Shown in pieces: positions 1 through 7,944 of a stretch of DNA of 64,000 bases. Every line of letters begins with the position of its first letter. Position 1 is the first letter of the stretch. The stretch lies in the NCBI RefSeq assembly GCF_017347605.1, contig NZ_AP024484.1:3362501-3426500 (forward strand). Reading direction: 5' to 3'. The DNA comes from Prevotella herbatica. Lineage in GTDB: Bacteria; Bacteroidota; Bacteroidia; Bacteroidales; Bacteroidaceae. The notes under the pieces were generated by a model, which saw only the letters and a list, made by a program, of their open reading frames with translations, was not told the origin of the DNA and searched no databases. Both the position numbers and the translations under genes were made by a program.

Positions 1-1259
1 CTCATTACCTTGATAATATCATCACAAATAAATATCTTGGATTCCCTATCTTTATCCTGATGCTATTTATCATGTTTACAGCAACATTCATAATAGGTCA
101 ATATCCAATGGACGCTATTGAGGCAGCAGTATCATGGTTGGGTGATTTAATAGCTAACAATATTCCTGATGGACCTGTTAAGGCGATGCTTGTAGACGGA
201 ATTATAGGAGGTGTTGGAGCTGTTATTGTATTTCTACCACAGATTCTTATCCTCTATTTCTTTATCAGTTTCATGGAAGATTCAGGATATATGGCACGTG
301 CAGCATTCATCATGGATAAAATAATGCACAAGATGGGACTTCACGGCAAGTCGTTCATACCGCTTATTATGGGATTTGGATGTAATGTACCAGCCGTAAT
401 GGCAACAAGAACCATTGAGAGCAAGCGCTCACGACTCATAACAATGCTTATCATTCCGATGATGAGCTGTTCAGCCCGCCTCCCTATCTACGTAATGATA
501 ACCGGAACGTTCTTTGCGCTGAAATATCGCTCTCTCATTATGTTGTCATTATATGTAATCGGCATCGTAATGGCAGTTGTGATCAGTCGTATTTTTAGTT
601 CATTCCTTGTCAAGGGCGAAGACACTCCGTTTGTAATGGAGCTTCCACCCTATCGCTTCCCTACATGGAAGGCTATAGGCAGACACACTTGGGAAAAGGG
701 GAAACAGTATCTTAAAAAGATGGGTGGCATCATCCTCGTTGCAAGTATCATTGTATGGGCATTGGGATATTTCCCTCATAACGAACATCTGTCAAAGCAG
801 CAGCAACAGGAACAGAGTTATATCGGAACAATTGGAAAGACAATAGAACCGGTTTTCAGACCTATGGGCTTTGATTGGAAACTTGATGTAGGACTCGTTG
901 CCGGTGTTGGAGCTAAAGAAATTGTAGCAAGTACTCTCGGTGTACTCTACAGTAATGACGAAAGCGTAGCTGACAATTCTGATTCTGGCAGTAAATATCA
1001 GGCCCTACATCGTCAGATGACATCAGACATAGCAAAAGTACATAACATAAAATATGAAGACGCCCAACCTGTGGCAACACTCACAGCTTATTGCTTCTTA
1101 TTATTTGTGTTACTCTATTTCCCATGTATAGCCACAATAGCAGCTATAAAGGGAGAAACAGGAAGTTGGAAGTGGGCTTTGTTTGCAGCCGGCTACACCA
1201 CGGTCCTTGCATGGACGGTAAGTACAGTTGTATATCAAATTGGAATGGTTTTAATATAG
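1..1259 (+). CDS. feoB: Ferrous iron transport protein B, C-terminal part (5' end outside window)
   Basis: This is the membrane portion of the FeoB ferrous iron transporter. The reading frame is open from base 3 and continues upstream of the window, so the N-terminal G domain is not visible. What is seen is the pair of conserved gate regions with many hydrophobic helices: a first block ending in a FMEDSGYMARAAF motif and GFGCNVPAVMATRTI, then a second half with the GVGAKEIVASTLGVLY motif, all typical of FeoB. The stop is followed after 6 nt by the next gene on the same strand, so the two may be co-transcribed. Function (GTP-dependent Fe2+ uptake at the inner membrane) comes from family knowledge; identity is secure. 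Confidence 0.95.
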   Translation, partial: HYLDNIITNKYLGFPIFILMLFIMFTATFIIGQYPMDAIEAAVSWLGDLIANNIPDGPVKAMLVDGIIGGVGAVIVFLPQILILYFFISFMEDSGYMARAAFIMDKIMHKMGLHGKSFIPLIMGFGCNVPAVMATRTIESKRSRLITMLIIPMMSCSARLPIYVMITGTFFALKYRSLIMLSLYVIGIVMAVVISRIFSSFLVKGEDTPFVMELPPYRFPTWKAIGRHTWEKGKQYLKKMGGIILVASIIVWALGYFPHNEHLSKQQQQEQSYIGTIGKTIEPVFRPMGFDWKLDVGLVAGVGAKEIVASTLGVLYSNDESVADNSDSGSKYQALHRQMTSDIAKVHNIKYEDAQPVATLTAYCFLLFVLLYFPCIATIAAIKGETGSWKWALFAAGYTTVLAWTVSTVVYQIGMVLI

Positions 1260-1265
1260 AAACAG

Positions 1266-2519
1266 ATGCAAAACGTTAAGTTGTCCATATTATCATTGTT
1301 AATGCTGGCAGTGCCTTGTAAGGCCCTGTCACAGCACTATGAGATATTAGATGATAACATTGCCTCACTACAGGTTATGAATGGCAACGACTGGCAAAGT
1401 CTGTTACCCATTATCACTCTTAATAGCAGTGATGTAGTAAACATCGGTTTTGACAACTTCAACCATGAGTATCATAGATATACATACAAGATAGAGCATT
1501 GCGAATCAGACTGGTCTATTTCCAATCAACTGTTTACAAGTGATTATGTCACTGGATTTTCAGAAGGAATACCTATTGAAGACATTTCTCAGTCTGTAAA
1601 CACAACTGTTGAATATAGCCATTACGCATTTGCAATACCAAACAGCAGATGCAGCATAAAGTTGAGTGGCAATTATAAGGTCACTGTTATGGATGAAGAC
1701 GACAACAACCGAGTTCTTCTTGTTGCCTGTTTTATGGTTGTCGAACCGCTTATGAATGTTGGTATGGCATATAGAACCAATACTGATATTGACATAAACA
1801 GCACGCATCAGCAGGTTGATATGACCGTATCATATAACAATGTGACCGTTTCCAATCCCGACACACAGATAAAGACCATCGTTATGCAAAATGGCCGTTG
1901 GGACAATGCTCGCATCAAAGCCCGACCAGACAATATTATGCCAAACGGAATGCAATGGAAACACTGCAAGGACTATATTTTTGATGCAGGGAACGAATAT
2001 CGAAAGTTTGAAATTCTTGATGTCTCGCATCCTACGATGGGTATTGAAACAACAGACTGGGACGGAAATCACTATAATGCATATATCTGGCGTGATGAAC
2101 CAAGGTTAAACTATATATATGATGAGGATGCAAACGGTGCATATTGCATAAGAAATAGCGATAACAACGAAAACGATCGCCTTTCAGAATATGTGATAAC
2201 TCATTTCACATTGAAGACTCCTCCTACTGATCATGACATATATATTGACGGCGGATTTACAAACAACAGTTTTCTACCAAAATACAAGATGACCTACAAT
2301 CCGTCTACAGGATATTATGAAGACTCCGTATTATTGAAACAAGGATATTATTCATATAAATATATTATGCTCGACAACAATGGAAAAGCAAACAATCTGC
2401 AATCAGAAGGCAGCTTCTTCCAAACGGAGAACAGCTATCAGTCGTTGGTGTATTATCGAGGAAACGGAGAACGAACCGACAGACTAGTTGGCTATGCAAA
2501 TCTCAAGAATAATAAATGA
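1266..2519 (+). CDS. Type IX secretion system plug protein (DUF5103 family)
   Basis: A 417-residue exported protein with an N-terminal signal peptide (hydrophobic stretch, then CKALSQ) and a beta-rich body. The pattern NLQxxLPI-like start, YRYxIEHC-DW and the late YYEDSVLLKQGYYSYKYI segment match the DUF5103 family, described as the periplasmic plug that closes the SprA translocon of the type IX secretion system. It starts 6 nt after the feoB stop, but a functional link to iron uptake is not implied. Some SprA-plug proteins carry an Ig-like fold, which fits the alternating beta pattern seen here. Assignment is from recalled family features, not from a search. Confidence 0.8.
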   Translation: MQNVKLSILSLLMLAVPCKALSQHYEILDDNIASLQVMNGNDWQSLLPIITLNSSDVVNIGFDNFNHEYHRYTYKIEHCESDWSISNQLFTSDYVTGFSEGIPIEDISQSVNTTVEYSHYAFAIPNSRCSIKLSGNYKVTVMDEDDNNRVLLVACFMVVEPLMNVGMAYRTNTDIDINSTHQQVDMTVSYNNVTVSNPDTQIKTIVMQNGRWDNARIKARPDNIMPNGMQWKHCKDYIFDAGNEYRKFEILDVSHPTMGIETTDWDGNHYNAYIWRDEPRLNYIYDEDANGAYCIRNSDNNENDRLSEYVITHFTLKTPPTDHDIYIDGGFTNNSFLPKYKMTYNPSTGYYEDSVLLKQGYYSYKYIMLDNNGKANNLQSEGSFFQTENSYQSLVYYRGNGERTDRLVGYANLKNNK

Positions 2520-2540
2520 ACAAAAAGGATGATACATAAA

Positions 2541-2576
2541 AAAGGATCAAACCCATATTCATGGATTCAATCCTTT
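2541..2576 (-). terminator. Intrinsic terminator of first rubrerythrin gene
   Basis: An imperfect hairpin with outer arms AAAGGAT/ATCCTTT is followed on the minus strand by a run of six T. It lies just downstream of the rubrerythrin stop and could also slow transcription arriving from the plus-strand plug gene. Confidence 0.7.
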
Positions 2577-2597
2577 CATTATTATCGTCGGAAAATA

Positions 2598-3155
2598 TTA
2601 TTTAAAGAATCTCTTGTATAGACCAGCGAAACCTGCTGCATGACGAGCCTCGTCCTTAGCCATTTCGTGAATTGTGTCGTGAAGAGTATCGTTGCCTTCA
2701 GCCTTTGCAAGCTTAGCGAATTCAAACTTTTCAGCGCATGCGCCCTTCTCAGCAGAGATACGAGCTTCAAGGTTAGCCTTTGTGTCAGCCAAAACCTCAC
2801 CTAGAAGTTCTGCGTAGCGGCTTGCGTGATTAGCCTCTTCATAAGCATAGTGTTCAAAAGCTCTTGCTATTTCAGGATAACCTTCACGATCAGCCTGTCG
2901 AGCCATTGCTAGATACATTCCAACTTCACTACATTCCCCAGCGAATGTTTCTTTGCAGTGCTGTATAAGTTCCTTAGATACGCCTTCTTTGTAAGCTGCG
3001 CCTAGATAATGAACAGTTGCGAAAGTCAAGTCATCGTCAGCAACTTCTAGTTCTTTAAACTTGCTCTTGTCAGCTTTACAGATTGGACACTTTTCAGGAG
3101 CTTCAGTACCTTCATAGATATAACCACATACAGTGCAAATAAATTTCTTCTTCAT
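2598..3155 (-). CDS. rbr: Reverse rubrerythrin (N-terminal rubredoxin), copy 1
   Basis: A 185-residue peroxide-scavenging protein. The rubredoxin domain comes first (Cys7 and Cys10 in CTVCGY, Cys23 and Cys26 in CPICK), followed by a ferritin-like di-iron domain with [13 protein letters not shown] and a C-terminal DEARH motif. This order is the reverse of classical rubrerythrin. The family reduces H2O2 with electrons from NAD(P)H-dependent reductases in anaerobes. The start at 3155 is chosen because it aligns exactly with the second copy; an upstream ATG would add 23 unrelated residues. Promoter, upstream activator-like box and terminator are duplicated along with the gene, so each copy seems to be its own transcription unit. 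Confidence 0.93.
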   Translation of the reverse strand: MKKKFICTVCGYIYEGTEAPEKCPICKADKSKFKELEVADDDLTFATVHYLGAAYKEGVSKELIQHCKETFAGECSEVGMYLAMARQADREGYPEIARAFEHYAYEEANHASRYAELLGEVLADTKANLEARISAEKGACAEKFEFAKLAKAEGNDTLHDTIHEMAKDEARHAAGFAGLYKRFFK

Positions 3156-3204
3156 AATCTTTTTGTTATTTAGTTGATTACTAATTGTTATTTTTTTTCT
3201 ATTG

Positions 3205-3236
3205 CAAAGATAGAATAAAAACATTCAACCTACAAA
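3205..3236 (-). promoter_or_regulatory. Bacteroidales promoter of rubrerythrin copy 1
   Basis: On the minus strand TATCTTTG (3205-3212) fits the -7 consensus TAnnTTTG, and TTTG (3233-3236) sits exactly 20 nt upstream as the -33 element. The same spacing is present before copy 2. Confidence 0.75.
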
Positions 3237-3288
3237 AATAACCCCATAGAATTTATGAATGCTAAAATAAGATTTATCTATTCTTTGC
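3237..3288 (-). promoter_or_regulatory. Conserved upstream box, OxyR-like, of rubrerythrin copy 1
   Basis: A block of about 50 bp abutting the -33 element is nearly identical to the block before copy 2. Read on the plus strand it contains ATAG-N7-GAAT-N7-TAAG-N6-CTAT, close in spacing to the OxyR tetramer site ATAG-N7-CTAT-N7-ATAG-N7-CTAT. The position just upstream of the promoter suits an activator. OxyR binding is an inference. Confidence 0.45.
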
Positions 3289-3444
3289 CAAATCTGTCGT
3301 GTTATTAGCGCATTTACAGTCGATAGAGAATCCTTATCAAACATTTGTATATGATAGAGAACACAGACAACAACTCCATAAACTTTTTCGATTTATGCTA
3401 ATATTAAAGTGATAGCGAGAATTGAGAAACGCTACTATACAAAA

Positions 3445-3479
3445 AAGGATTGAATTCACATAATGTAAATCCAATCCTT
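3445..3479 (-). terminator. Intrinsic terminator of second rubrerythrin gene
   Basis: Arms AAGGATTG and CAATCCTT form a hairpin followed on the minus strand by TTTTTT. It is a sibling of the terminator behind copy 1. Confidence 0.75.
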
Positions 3480-3502
3480 CCAGCTATTGCAAAATTGAAA
3501 TC

Positions 3503-4060
3503 TTATTTAAAGAATCGCTTATATAAACCAGCGAAACCTGCCGCATGACGAGCTTCGTCTTTAGCCATTTCATGAATTGTGTCATGAAGAGTATCGTTAC
3601 CTTCAGCCTTTGCCATCTTTGCGAATTCAAACTTCTCAGCGCATGCACCCTTCTCTGCAGAGATACGAGCCTCAAGGTTAGCCTTTGTATCAGCCAAAAC
3701 CTCACCTAGAAGTTCAGCATAGCGACTTGCGTGATTAGCCTCTTCGTAAGCATAGTGTTCAAAAGCTCTTGCAATTTCTGGATAGCCTTCACGATCTGCC
3801 TGTCGGGCCATCGCTAGATACATCCCCACTTCACTGCACTCACCAGCGAATGTTTCTTTACAATGCTGAATCAATTCCTTTGATACACCTTCCTTATAAG
3901 CTGCACCTAGGTAATGAACTGTAGCGAGATTTAGATCATCGTCAACAGATTCCATTTCTTTAAACTTGCTCTTATCAGCTTTACAAATTGGACATTGGTC
4001 TGGAGCTTCTGTACCTTCATAGATGTATCCACATACAGTACAAATAAATTTCTTTTTCAT
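3503..4060 (-). CDS. rbr: Reverse rubrerythrin (N-terminal rubredoxin), copy 2
   Basis: This 185-residue protein differs from copy 1 at only about ten positions, mostly around residues 20-23 and 36-45 and one Leu/Met exchange near residue 150. All rubredoxin cysteines and di-iron ligands are kept, so both copies look active. Many differences between the genes are silent, so the duplication is not brand new or is under protein-level constraint. It lies downstream of umuC on the same strand but has its own promoter in the 120-bp gap. Role as in copy 1: peroxide detoxification in an anaerobe. Confidence 0.94.
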   Translation of the reverse strand: MKKKFICTVCGYIYEGTEAPDQCPICKADKSKFKEMESVDDDLNLATVHYLGAAYKEGVSKELIQHCKETFAGECSEVGMYLAMARQADREGYPEIARAFEHYAYEEANHASRYAELLGEVLADTKANLEARISAEKGACAEKFEFAKMAKAEGNDTLHDTIHEMAKDEARHAAGFAGLYKRFFK

Positions 4061-4100
4061 AATCGTTTATGTATTAAGTCTATTATTATTTTTTGTATTG

Positions 4101-4182
4101 CAAAGATAGATTTAATATTTTCAAACTACAAAAATACCCCCATAGAATTTATGAATACAGAAATAAGAATTATCTATTTGTC
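4101..4182 (-). promoter_or_regulatory. Promoter and OxyR-like box of rubrerythrin copy 2
   Basis: Minus-strand TATCTTTG at 4101-4108 and TTTG at 4129-4132 are 20 nt apart. The adjoining block 4133-4182 repeats the upstream box of copy 1, including ATAG at 4142-4145 and CTAT at 4174-4177, and reaches to the umuC stop codon. Confidence 0.6.
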
Positions 4183-4183
4183 T

Positions 4184-5452
4184 TTAAATTTGTATTGTCA
4201 TTATCTCGTTTATGTCTGATATATAGTTGCCACTTCGGTGTTCGCTTTTGGAATGCCAGTTCTGTTTCCCCTCGCCTTCCACTGCCAGCCTAATGCTTTT
4301 AATTCCATAGCGGTGATTAAGTTTGTCTATTGTGTTCATCAGTTTAAATCTTTGTGGGCGATTCTGTATATCATCAAAAAGGTTTTGCTGAATGGCGGTA
4401 TCGTTTGTTATATCACTTAATACGACTCCAGCTTTCTTGTAGCAGATGCCTTTTATATAGATGTCATCAACAATCTGCAGGGCGGCTTTTGTTATCTCGA
4501 TTGTGTCAGATGTGGGAACAGACAAAGTTACTGTAAGTGAATTACTATACGGCCGCAAGTCTTCCCGAAATCTACTAGTCATGATAAACACCGTTACTGC
4601 ACTGGCTACAGAATGTTGACCACGAAGTTTGTTTGCACTGCCTGCTGCGAAATTCGCCACTGCAGCTCTTAACGAACTAATGTCGGTCACCTTTTCACCA
4701 AAGCTCCTACTCGTACATATTGATTGCTTACCTGCAATCTCTGATGTGTCTATACATGAAATTCCATTAAGTTCCTTCCACGTCTGCACCATAGGAAGAC
4801 TAAACCTGCTTTTAATCCATGATTCTTTCTTGTCTGCTAGTTCCAATGGAGTGTGCACTCCATAGTATTCCAGTTTAGGCAATGTTCGCCTTCCTATTCC
4901 CCATACGTCAGAAAGTTCCATCATTGAAAGGGCTTTACGTCGTTTCTCGTCTGTGTCTATCATGCATACAGAATTATATCCCTTATAATTCTTCGCAAAC
5001 TTACTGCCCATTTTTGCCAAAGTCCTTGATTGAGCAACCCCTACCGATACAGGTATATCAGTATATAGTTTTACTTTCTCGACAACCATTCTCATATAAT
5101 CCTCCTGATCATACTGTTTATCGTAACCGTCAAGAAAGCAGAAGCTCTCGTCAATACTATAATTCTCTACATGGTTAACAAATGAGCGAAGAATATTTGT
5201 TACTCTTCTGGACATCGCAGCATACAGATACATATTTGTAGAAAAAATAGCAACGTTGTTATACTTCACAAGATCGCGCACCTTATATATAGGATCACCA
5301 CGATGCAATCCTATCGCCTTAGCCTCTGGAGTCAATGCGATAATGCAGCCATCATTAGATGACAACACGCATACCGGCTTACCATTCAATCCGGCATGAA
5401 AAGCCTTCTCTACAGAACAGAAGAATGAATTACAGTCAACCAGTGCAATCAT
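4184..5452 (-). CDS. umuC: Y-family DNA polymerase UmuC
   Basis: A 422-residue translesion polymerase subunit, the normal length for UmuC. The N-terminus shows the Y-family palm signature MIALVDCNSFFCSVE, later YSIDESF with the catalytic Asp/Glu, then the helix-hairpin-helix region VWGIGRRT. With UmuD' it forms DNA polymerase V, which copies past lesions during the SOS response. The gene begins 4 nt after the umuD stop, so the pair is a single operon read from the promoter upstream of umuD. Nothing in the frame looks damaged. Confidence 0.95.
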   Translation of the reverse strand: MIALVDCNSFFCSVEKAFHAGLNGKPVCVLSSNDGCIIALTPEAKAIGLHRGDPIYKVRDLVKYNNVAIFSTNMYLYAAMSRRVTNILRSFVNHVENYSIDESFCFLDGYDKQYDQEDYMRMVVEKVKLYTDIPVSVGVAQSRTLAKMGSKFAKNYKGYNSVCMIDTDEKRRKALSMMELSDVWGIGRRTLPKLEYYGVHTPLELADKKESWIKSRFSLPMVQTWKELNGISCIDTSEIAGKQSICTSRSFGEKVTDISSLRAAVANFAAGSANKLRGQHSVASAVTVFIMTSRFREDLRPYSNSLTVTLSVPTSDTIEITKAALQIVDDIYIKGICYKKAGVVLSDITNDTAIQQNLFDDIQNRPQRFKLMNTIDKLNHRYGIKSIRLAVEGEGKQNWHSKSEHRSGNYISDINEIMTIQI

Positions 5453-5456
5453 ATAT

Positions 5457-6089
5457 TTAATATTTCGGTTTACTTATGATATAAGTAACAACGCCCCATA
5501 CGCTGAATGAATCATTTTCGTTCAACTTTATATTCGGATATTCAGGATTAGCAGGAACTAACCATTTCTTCCCAGCAATTTCCTTAACACGCTTCACAGT
5601 ATATTCCCCATTCAGTTCACATACCGCAATCTGTTTTTCAGTTGGTTGTCTGTTGCTCTTGTCAACAATCAGAATATCGCCGTCATGAACTCCTGCTTCG
5701 ATCATCGAATTTCCTTGCACTCTAATCAAGTAAGATGAATCAGGATTTGGACAAAGCATTTTCAGCAGTTCAATATCCTGTGCCATTTCATCATTATTCA
5801 AAGGAATAGGAAAACCTGCCACAATCTTAACATCAAAGAAAGGAACATTAACAGGCTTCACCCTATTAGCAGGAATCACCTCACCTAGTTTATCAATCTT
5901 CGTTTCTTCAACGGATGTTTGTCGAGCCTGCAAAATACAGTCACGTATAAACTCGGTTTTATTATCGTGTGCATCAATAAAATCGGCGACATCTCTATCT
6001 GCCCGAAACGCATACAGTTTGTTATCGCCTTTCGGTCTACCGGCTCCTTCACGTCTGCCCCCACGCTTCTCCTTCTTTTCTTCGTTCAT
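5457..6089 (-). CDS. umuD: UmuD/LexA-like S24 protease with N-terminal ribbon-helix-helix-like domain
   Basis: A 210-residue protein, about 70 residues longer than E. coli UmuD. The C-terminal part (from about residue 80) is a clear UmuD/S24 self-cleaving domain: cleavage site Ala91-Gly92 (VAGFPIPL), nucleophile Ser128 (GNSMI) and general base Lys166 (YTVKRV). Residues 1-60 hold a basic arm with GAGRPKG, then a strand (YAFRAD) and two helices ending in TEFIRDCI, which resembles a ribbon-helix-helix DNA-binding domain. The protein may therefore both repress its operon, like LexA, and become the polymerase accessory UmuD' after cleavage. The fold of the N-terminus is an inference. It is co-transcribed with umuC. 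Confidence 0.9.
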   Translation of the reverse strand: MNEEKKEKRGGRREGAGRPKGDNKLYAFRADRDVADFIDAHDNKTEFIRDCILQARQTSVEETKIDKLGEVIPANRVKPVNVPFFDVKIVAGFPIPLNNDEMAQDIELLKMLCPNPDSSYLIRVQGNSMIEAGVHDGDILIVDKSNRQPTEKQIAVCELNGEYTVKRVKEIAGKKWLVPANPEYPNIKLNENDSFSVWGVVTYIISKPKY

Positions 6090-6109
6090 CGTTCAAATAA
6101 TTAACGCTA

Positions 6110-6153
6110 CAAAGATACAAAGATATTTTGAATTCTGTTATACAGTTTTCAAA
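6110..6153 (-). promoter_or_regulatory. umuDC promoter with candidate SOS operator
   Basis: Minus-strand TATCTTTG occurs twice (6110-6117 and 6118-6125). Upstream, 6130-6150 is an inverted repeat with core CTGT-TAT-ACAG and a 7 of 9 match per arm. A TTTG at 6150-6153 may be the -33 box. The palindrome lies between the two promoter elements, where a repressor would block transcription. Confidence 0.5.
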
Positions 6154-6183
6154 AAACATAGAAACAAAAGAGCTTTAGCATAC

Positions 6184-7599
6184 TTAGTTTATTCTCACAC
6201 GCTTCACCAGAACCCTTTTACCTTTTACAATCTTATATGTACTTTTATATACCCCATTAACAACTAAGAAAGGTTTTTTAGTCATAGGCTTCTGTATTGG
6301 GTAACTTTTATCAAGAGACTTATGTGTCTTTCTATCACATATTTCTCCATCAACGATCTCATATTTTGGATTATGAGCATCTATATGAATTTTGACGTTT
6401 GGGCAATTTCTCGTGATAGACACTCCTATCTGTGTGGCTGATGCGGGAATATACAAGTTTTCAAGACGAGAACATCTTTCAAATACAGAATAACCGATGG
6501 TATCAATTGTAGCGGGAAGTTTCACGTTCGTAAGATACGAGCAGCCAATAAAACTACAGCTCAATATATTTGAGACACCTTCTGGTATTTTAATATCTAG
6601 CAGCTGAGAGCAAAGAGCAAAAGCATCCAACCTGATTTTCTTAACCGTAGGCGGTATGTCTACCTGATTGATACCATAACCAAACTTAAAAGCATATCTG
6701 CCTATCGTCTCCAACTTTTCTGGCAGTTTAACGTAAGTGAGCCCCGCACAGTAAGTAAATGCACTGTCAGGCAGATAAGTCATATCAGTGGCACTGAGAT
6801 CAAGTGTTCTAAGGTGACTAGACTGTTCTTTATCATACTTCGCTATTGTTCTTAGCCAACGTACATCGTCATCATTAATGGAGCCCACGATAGAAAGATG
6901 TCGTATCTGTCTCCAAGGTCTATTCTGCATCATCGACTGTAGTGTTCCTGCCTGTTTTACATTGATAGTATCTACATGAGGCACATAAGTGGAGTCACCT
7001 ATATCTATGATCGCTACATTCTTTTGAGAATATTGATAGAGACTATCCAGGGGATAGTAACCATCATGATGTCCATTCCAACCAAGATTTATATGTACTA
7101 GGCTACCTTTCAAACCATCCAGAATAAATAGATGCCCGCTCTTTTTCGACTTACCAGAAATGATAACGGGTCTACCCTGTCGGAGTTCATTCGTAATCAG
7201 ACTGTTCCACTCCTGTTTTCCCTCTTCGCCAAGATACTCATTGCGCTTTACTATGTTCATATAAGGGCTACAATGAAACAACTTCTTCATGGCATTCATA
7301 CCCTGCATAGTAGATGTACTACTCGCATCCTTTCCGTATCGTGTAAAAGCAGAGATACCACAATCCCGAATAAGTTCCGGCGCTGAATTACTTTTGATAC
7401 CAAGATAATTTAATACCTGAGCCATTGCAACAGGTCCACATCCAGCGAGTGTACGATTACCAGCACAATCTAGAGGGCACAGAGAATTATAGGGATTACC
7501 TTGTCCCCAGTTTGTCTGTATCATTGGAGCTACGTCCTGAGCATGTATATGGATGGTTGCAAGCAGTAAAAAGATAATAAGGTAAATATGTCTATTCAT
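6184..7599 (-). CDS. Secreted C10 cysteine protease with leucine-rich repeats
   Basis: A 471-residue exported protein. The start at 7599 gives a clean signal peptide (MNRHIYLIIFLLLATIHIHA); the longer frame would bury it. Next comes a streptopain/interpain (C10) catalytic domain: NWGQGNPYN, catalytic Cys54 in AGCGPVAMAQ, catalytic His156 in SGHLFILDG and NLGWNG near 171-176. From about residue 230 to 430 there are LRR_5 (BspA-like) repeats of the type LxTIGxxAFxxC. Most C10 enzymes have a propeptide of about 100 residues; here the mature domain follows the signal directly. It probably acts on host or food proteins at the cell surface or outside. The substrate cannot be told. Confidence 0.85.
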   Translation of the reverse strand: MNRHIYLIIFLLLATIHIHAQDVAPMIQTNWGQGNPYNSLCPLDCAGNRTLAGCGPVAMAQVLNYLGIKSNSAPELIRDCGISAFTRYGKDASSTSTMQGMNAMKKLFHCSPYMNIVKRNEYLGEEGKQEWNSLITNELRQGRPVIISGKSKKSGHLFILDGLKGSLVHINLGWNGHHDGYYPLDSLYQYSQKNVAIIDIGDSTYVPHVDTINVKQAGTLQSMMQNRPWRQIRHLSIVGSINDDDVRWLRTIAKYDKEQSSHLRTLDLSATDMTYLPDSAFTYCAGLTYVKLPEKLETIGRYAFKFGYGINQVDIPPTVKKIRLDAFALCSQLLDIKIPEGVSNILSCSFIGCSYLTNVKLPATIDTIGYSVFERCSRLENLYIPASATQIGVSITRNCPNVKIHIDAHNPKYEIVDGEICDRKTHKSLDKSYPIQKPMTKKPFLVVNGVYKSTYKIVKGKRVLVKRVRIN

Positions 7600-7637
7600 T
7601 TTATTTAGGAATACAGTGGTTATTTTTATAAGTATTG

Positions 7638-7645
7638 CAAAGGTA
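7638..7645 (-). promoter_or_regulatory. -7 element of the C10 protease gene
   Basis: Minus-strand TACCTTTG matches TAnnTTTG and lies about 40 nt upstream of the chosen start at 7599, which supports that start over the longer frame. Confidence 0.6.
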
Positions 7646-7819
7646 CAAAAACATTCTAAGCTAGGCAAATTTAGGGCTAAATATTGAGATAATAGATGTT
7701 TGATTAAATTCTTTAGTTCCAATATTATCTATGATATTGGGTATCTCGTCACCAGAAGAGTAATGATTGATTTTTTTTATTACTTAAATTCAAAGCACCA
7801 GTCGGGAAACTATATCATC

Positions 7820-7940
7820 TTTTCCTCAACGGATGTTTGTCAAGCCTATACAATACAGCCTCACCCTGAAAGGCACGCCTTTCGGGGTGATAGCTCCTTC
7901 ACGTCAACTTTCACGTTTTTTGTCTTTATCTTCTTAGTTA
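7820..7940 (-). pseudogene. Decayed 5' fragment of a umuD-like gene
   Basis: Two blocks match the N-terminal coding part of the intact umuD at 5457-6089 in the same order and strand. TCAACGGATGTTTGTC and ATACAG here match bases 5909-5940. GCCTTTCGG, GCTCCTTCACGTC, CACG and CTTC match bases 6027-6083. The sequence between the blocks (about 80 bp in umuD) is missing and the frame is destroyed. At the junction an almost perfect 14-bp hairpin (7861-7890) has formed. The fragment lies immediately downstream of the helicase operon, so it probably marks one edge of a rearrangement or insertion. Confidence 0.6.
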
Positions 7941-7944
7941 AGAC

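Noticed and set aside
3155..3224. Upstream ATG of rubrerythrin copy 1 adding 23 residues
   Set aside because: The extension covers the promoter -7 element and is absent from the duplicate gene.
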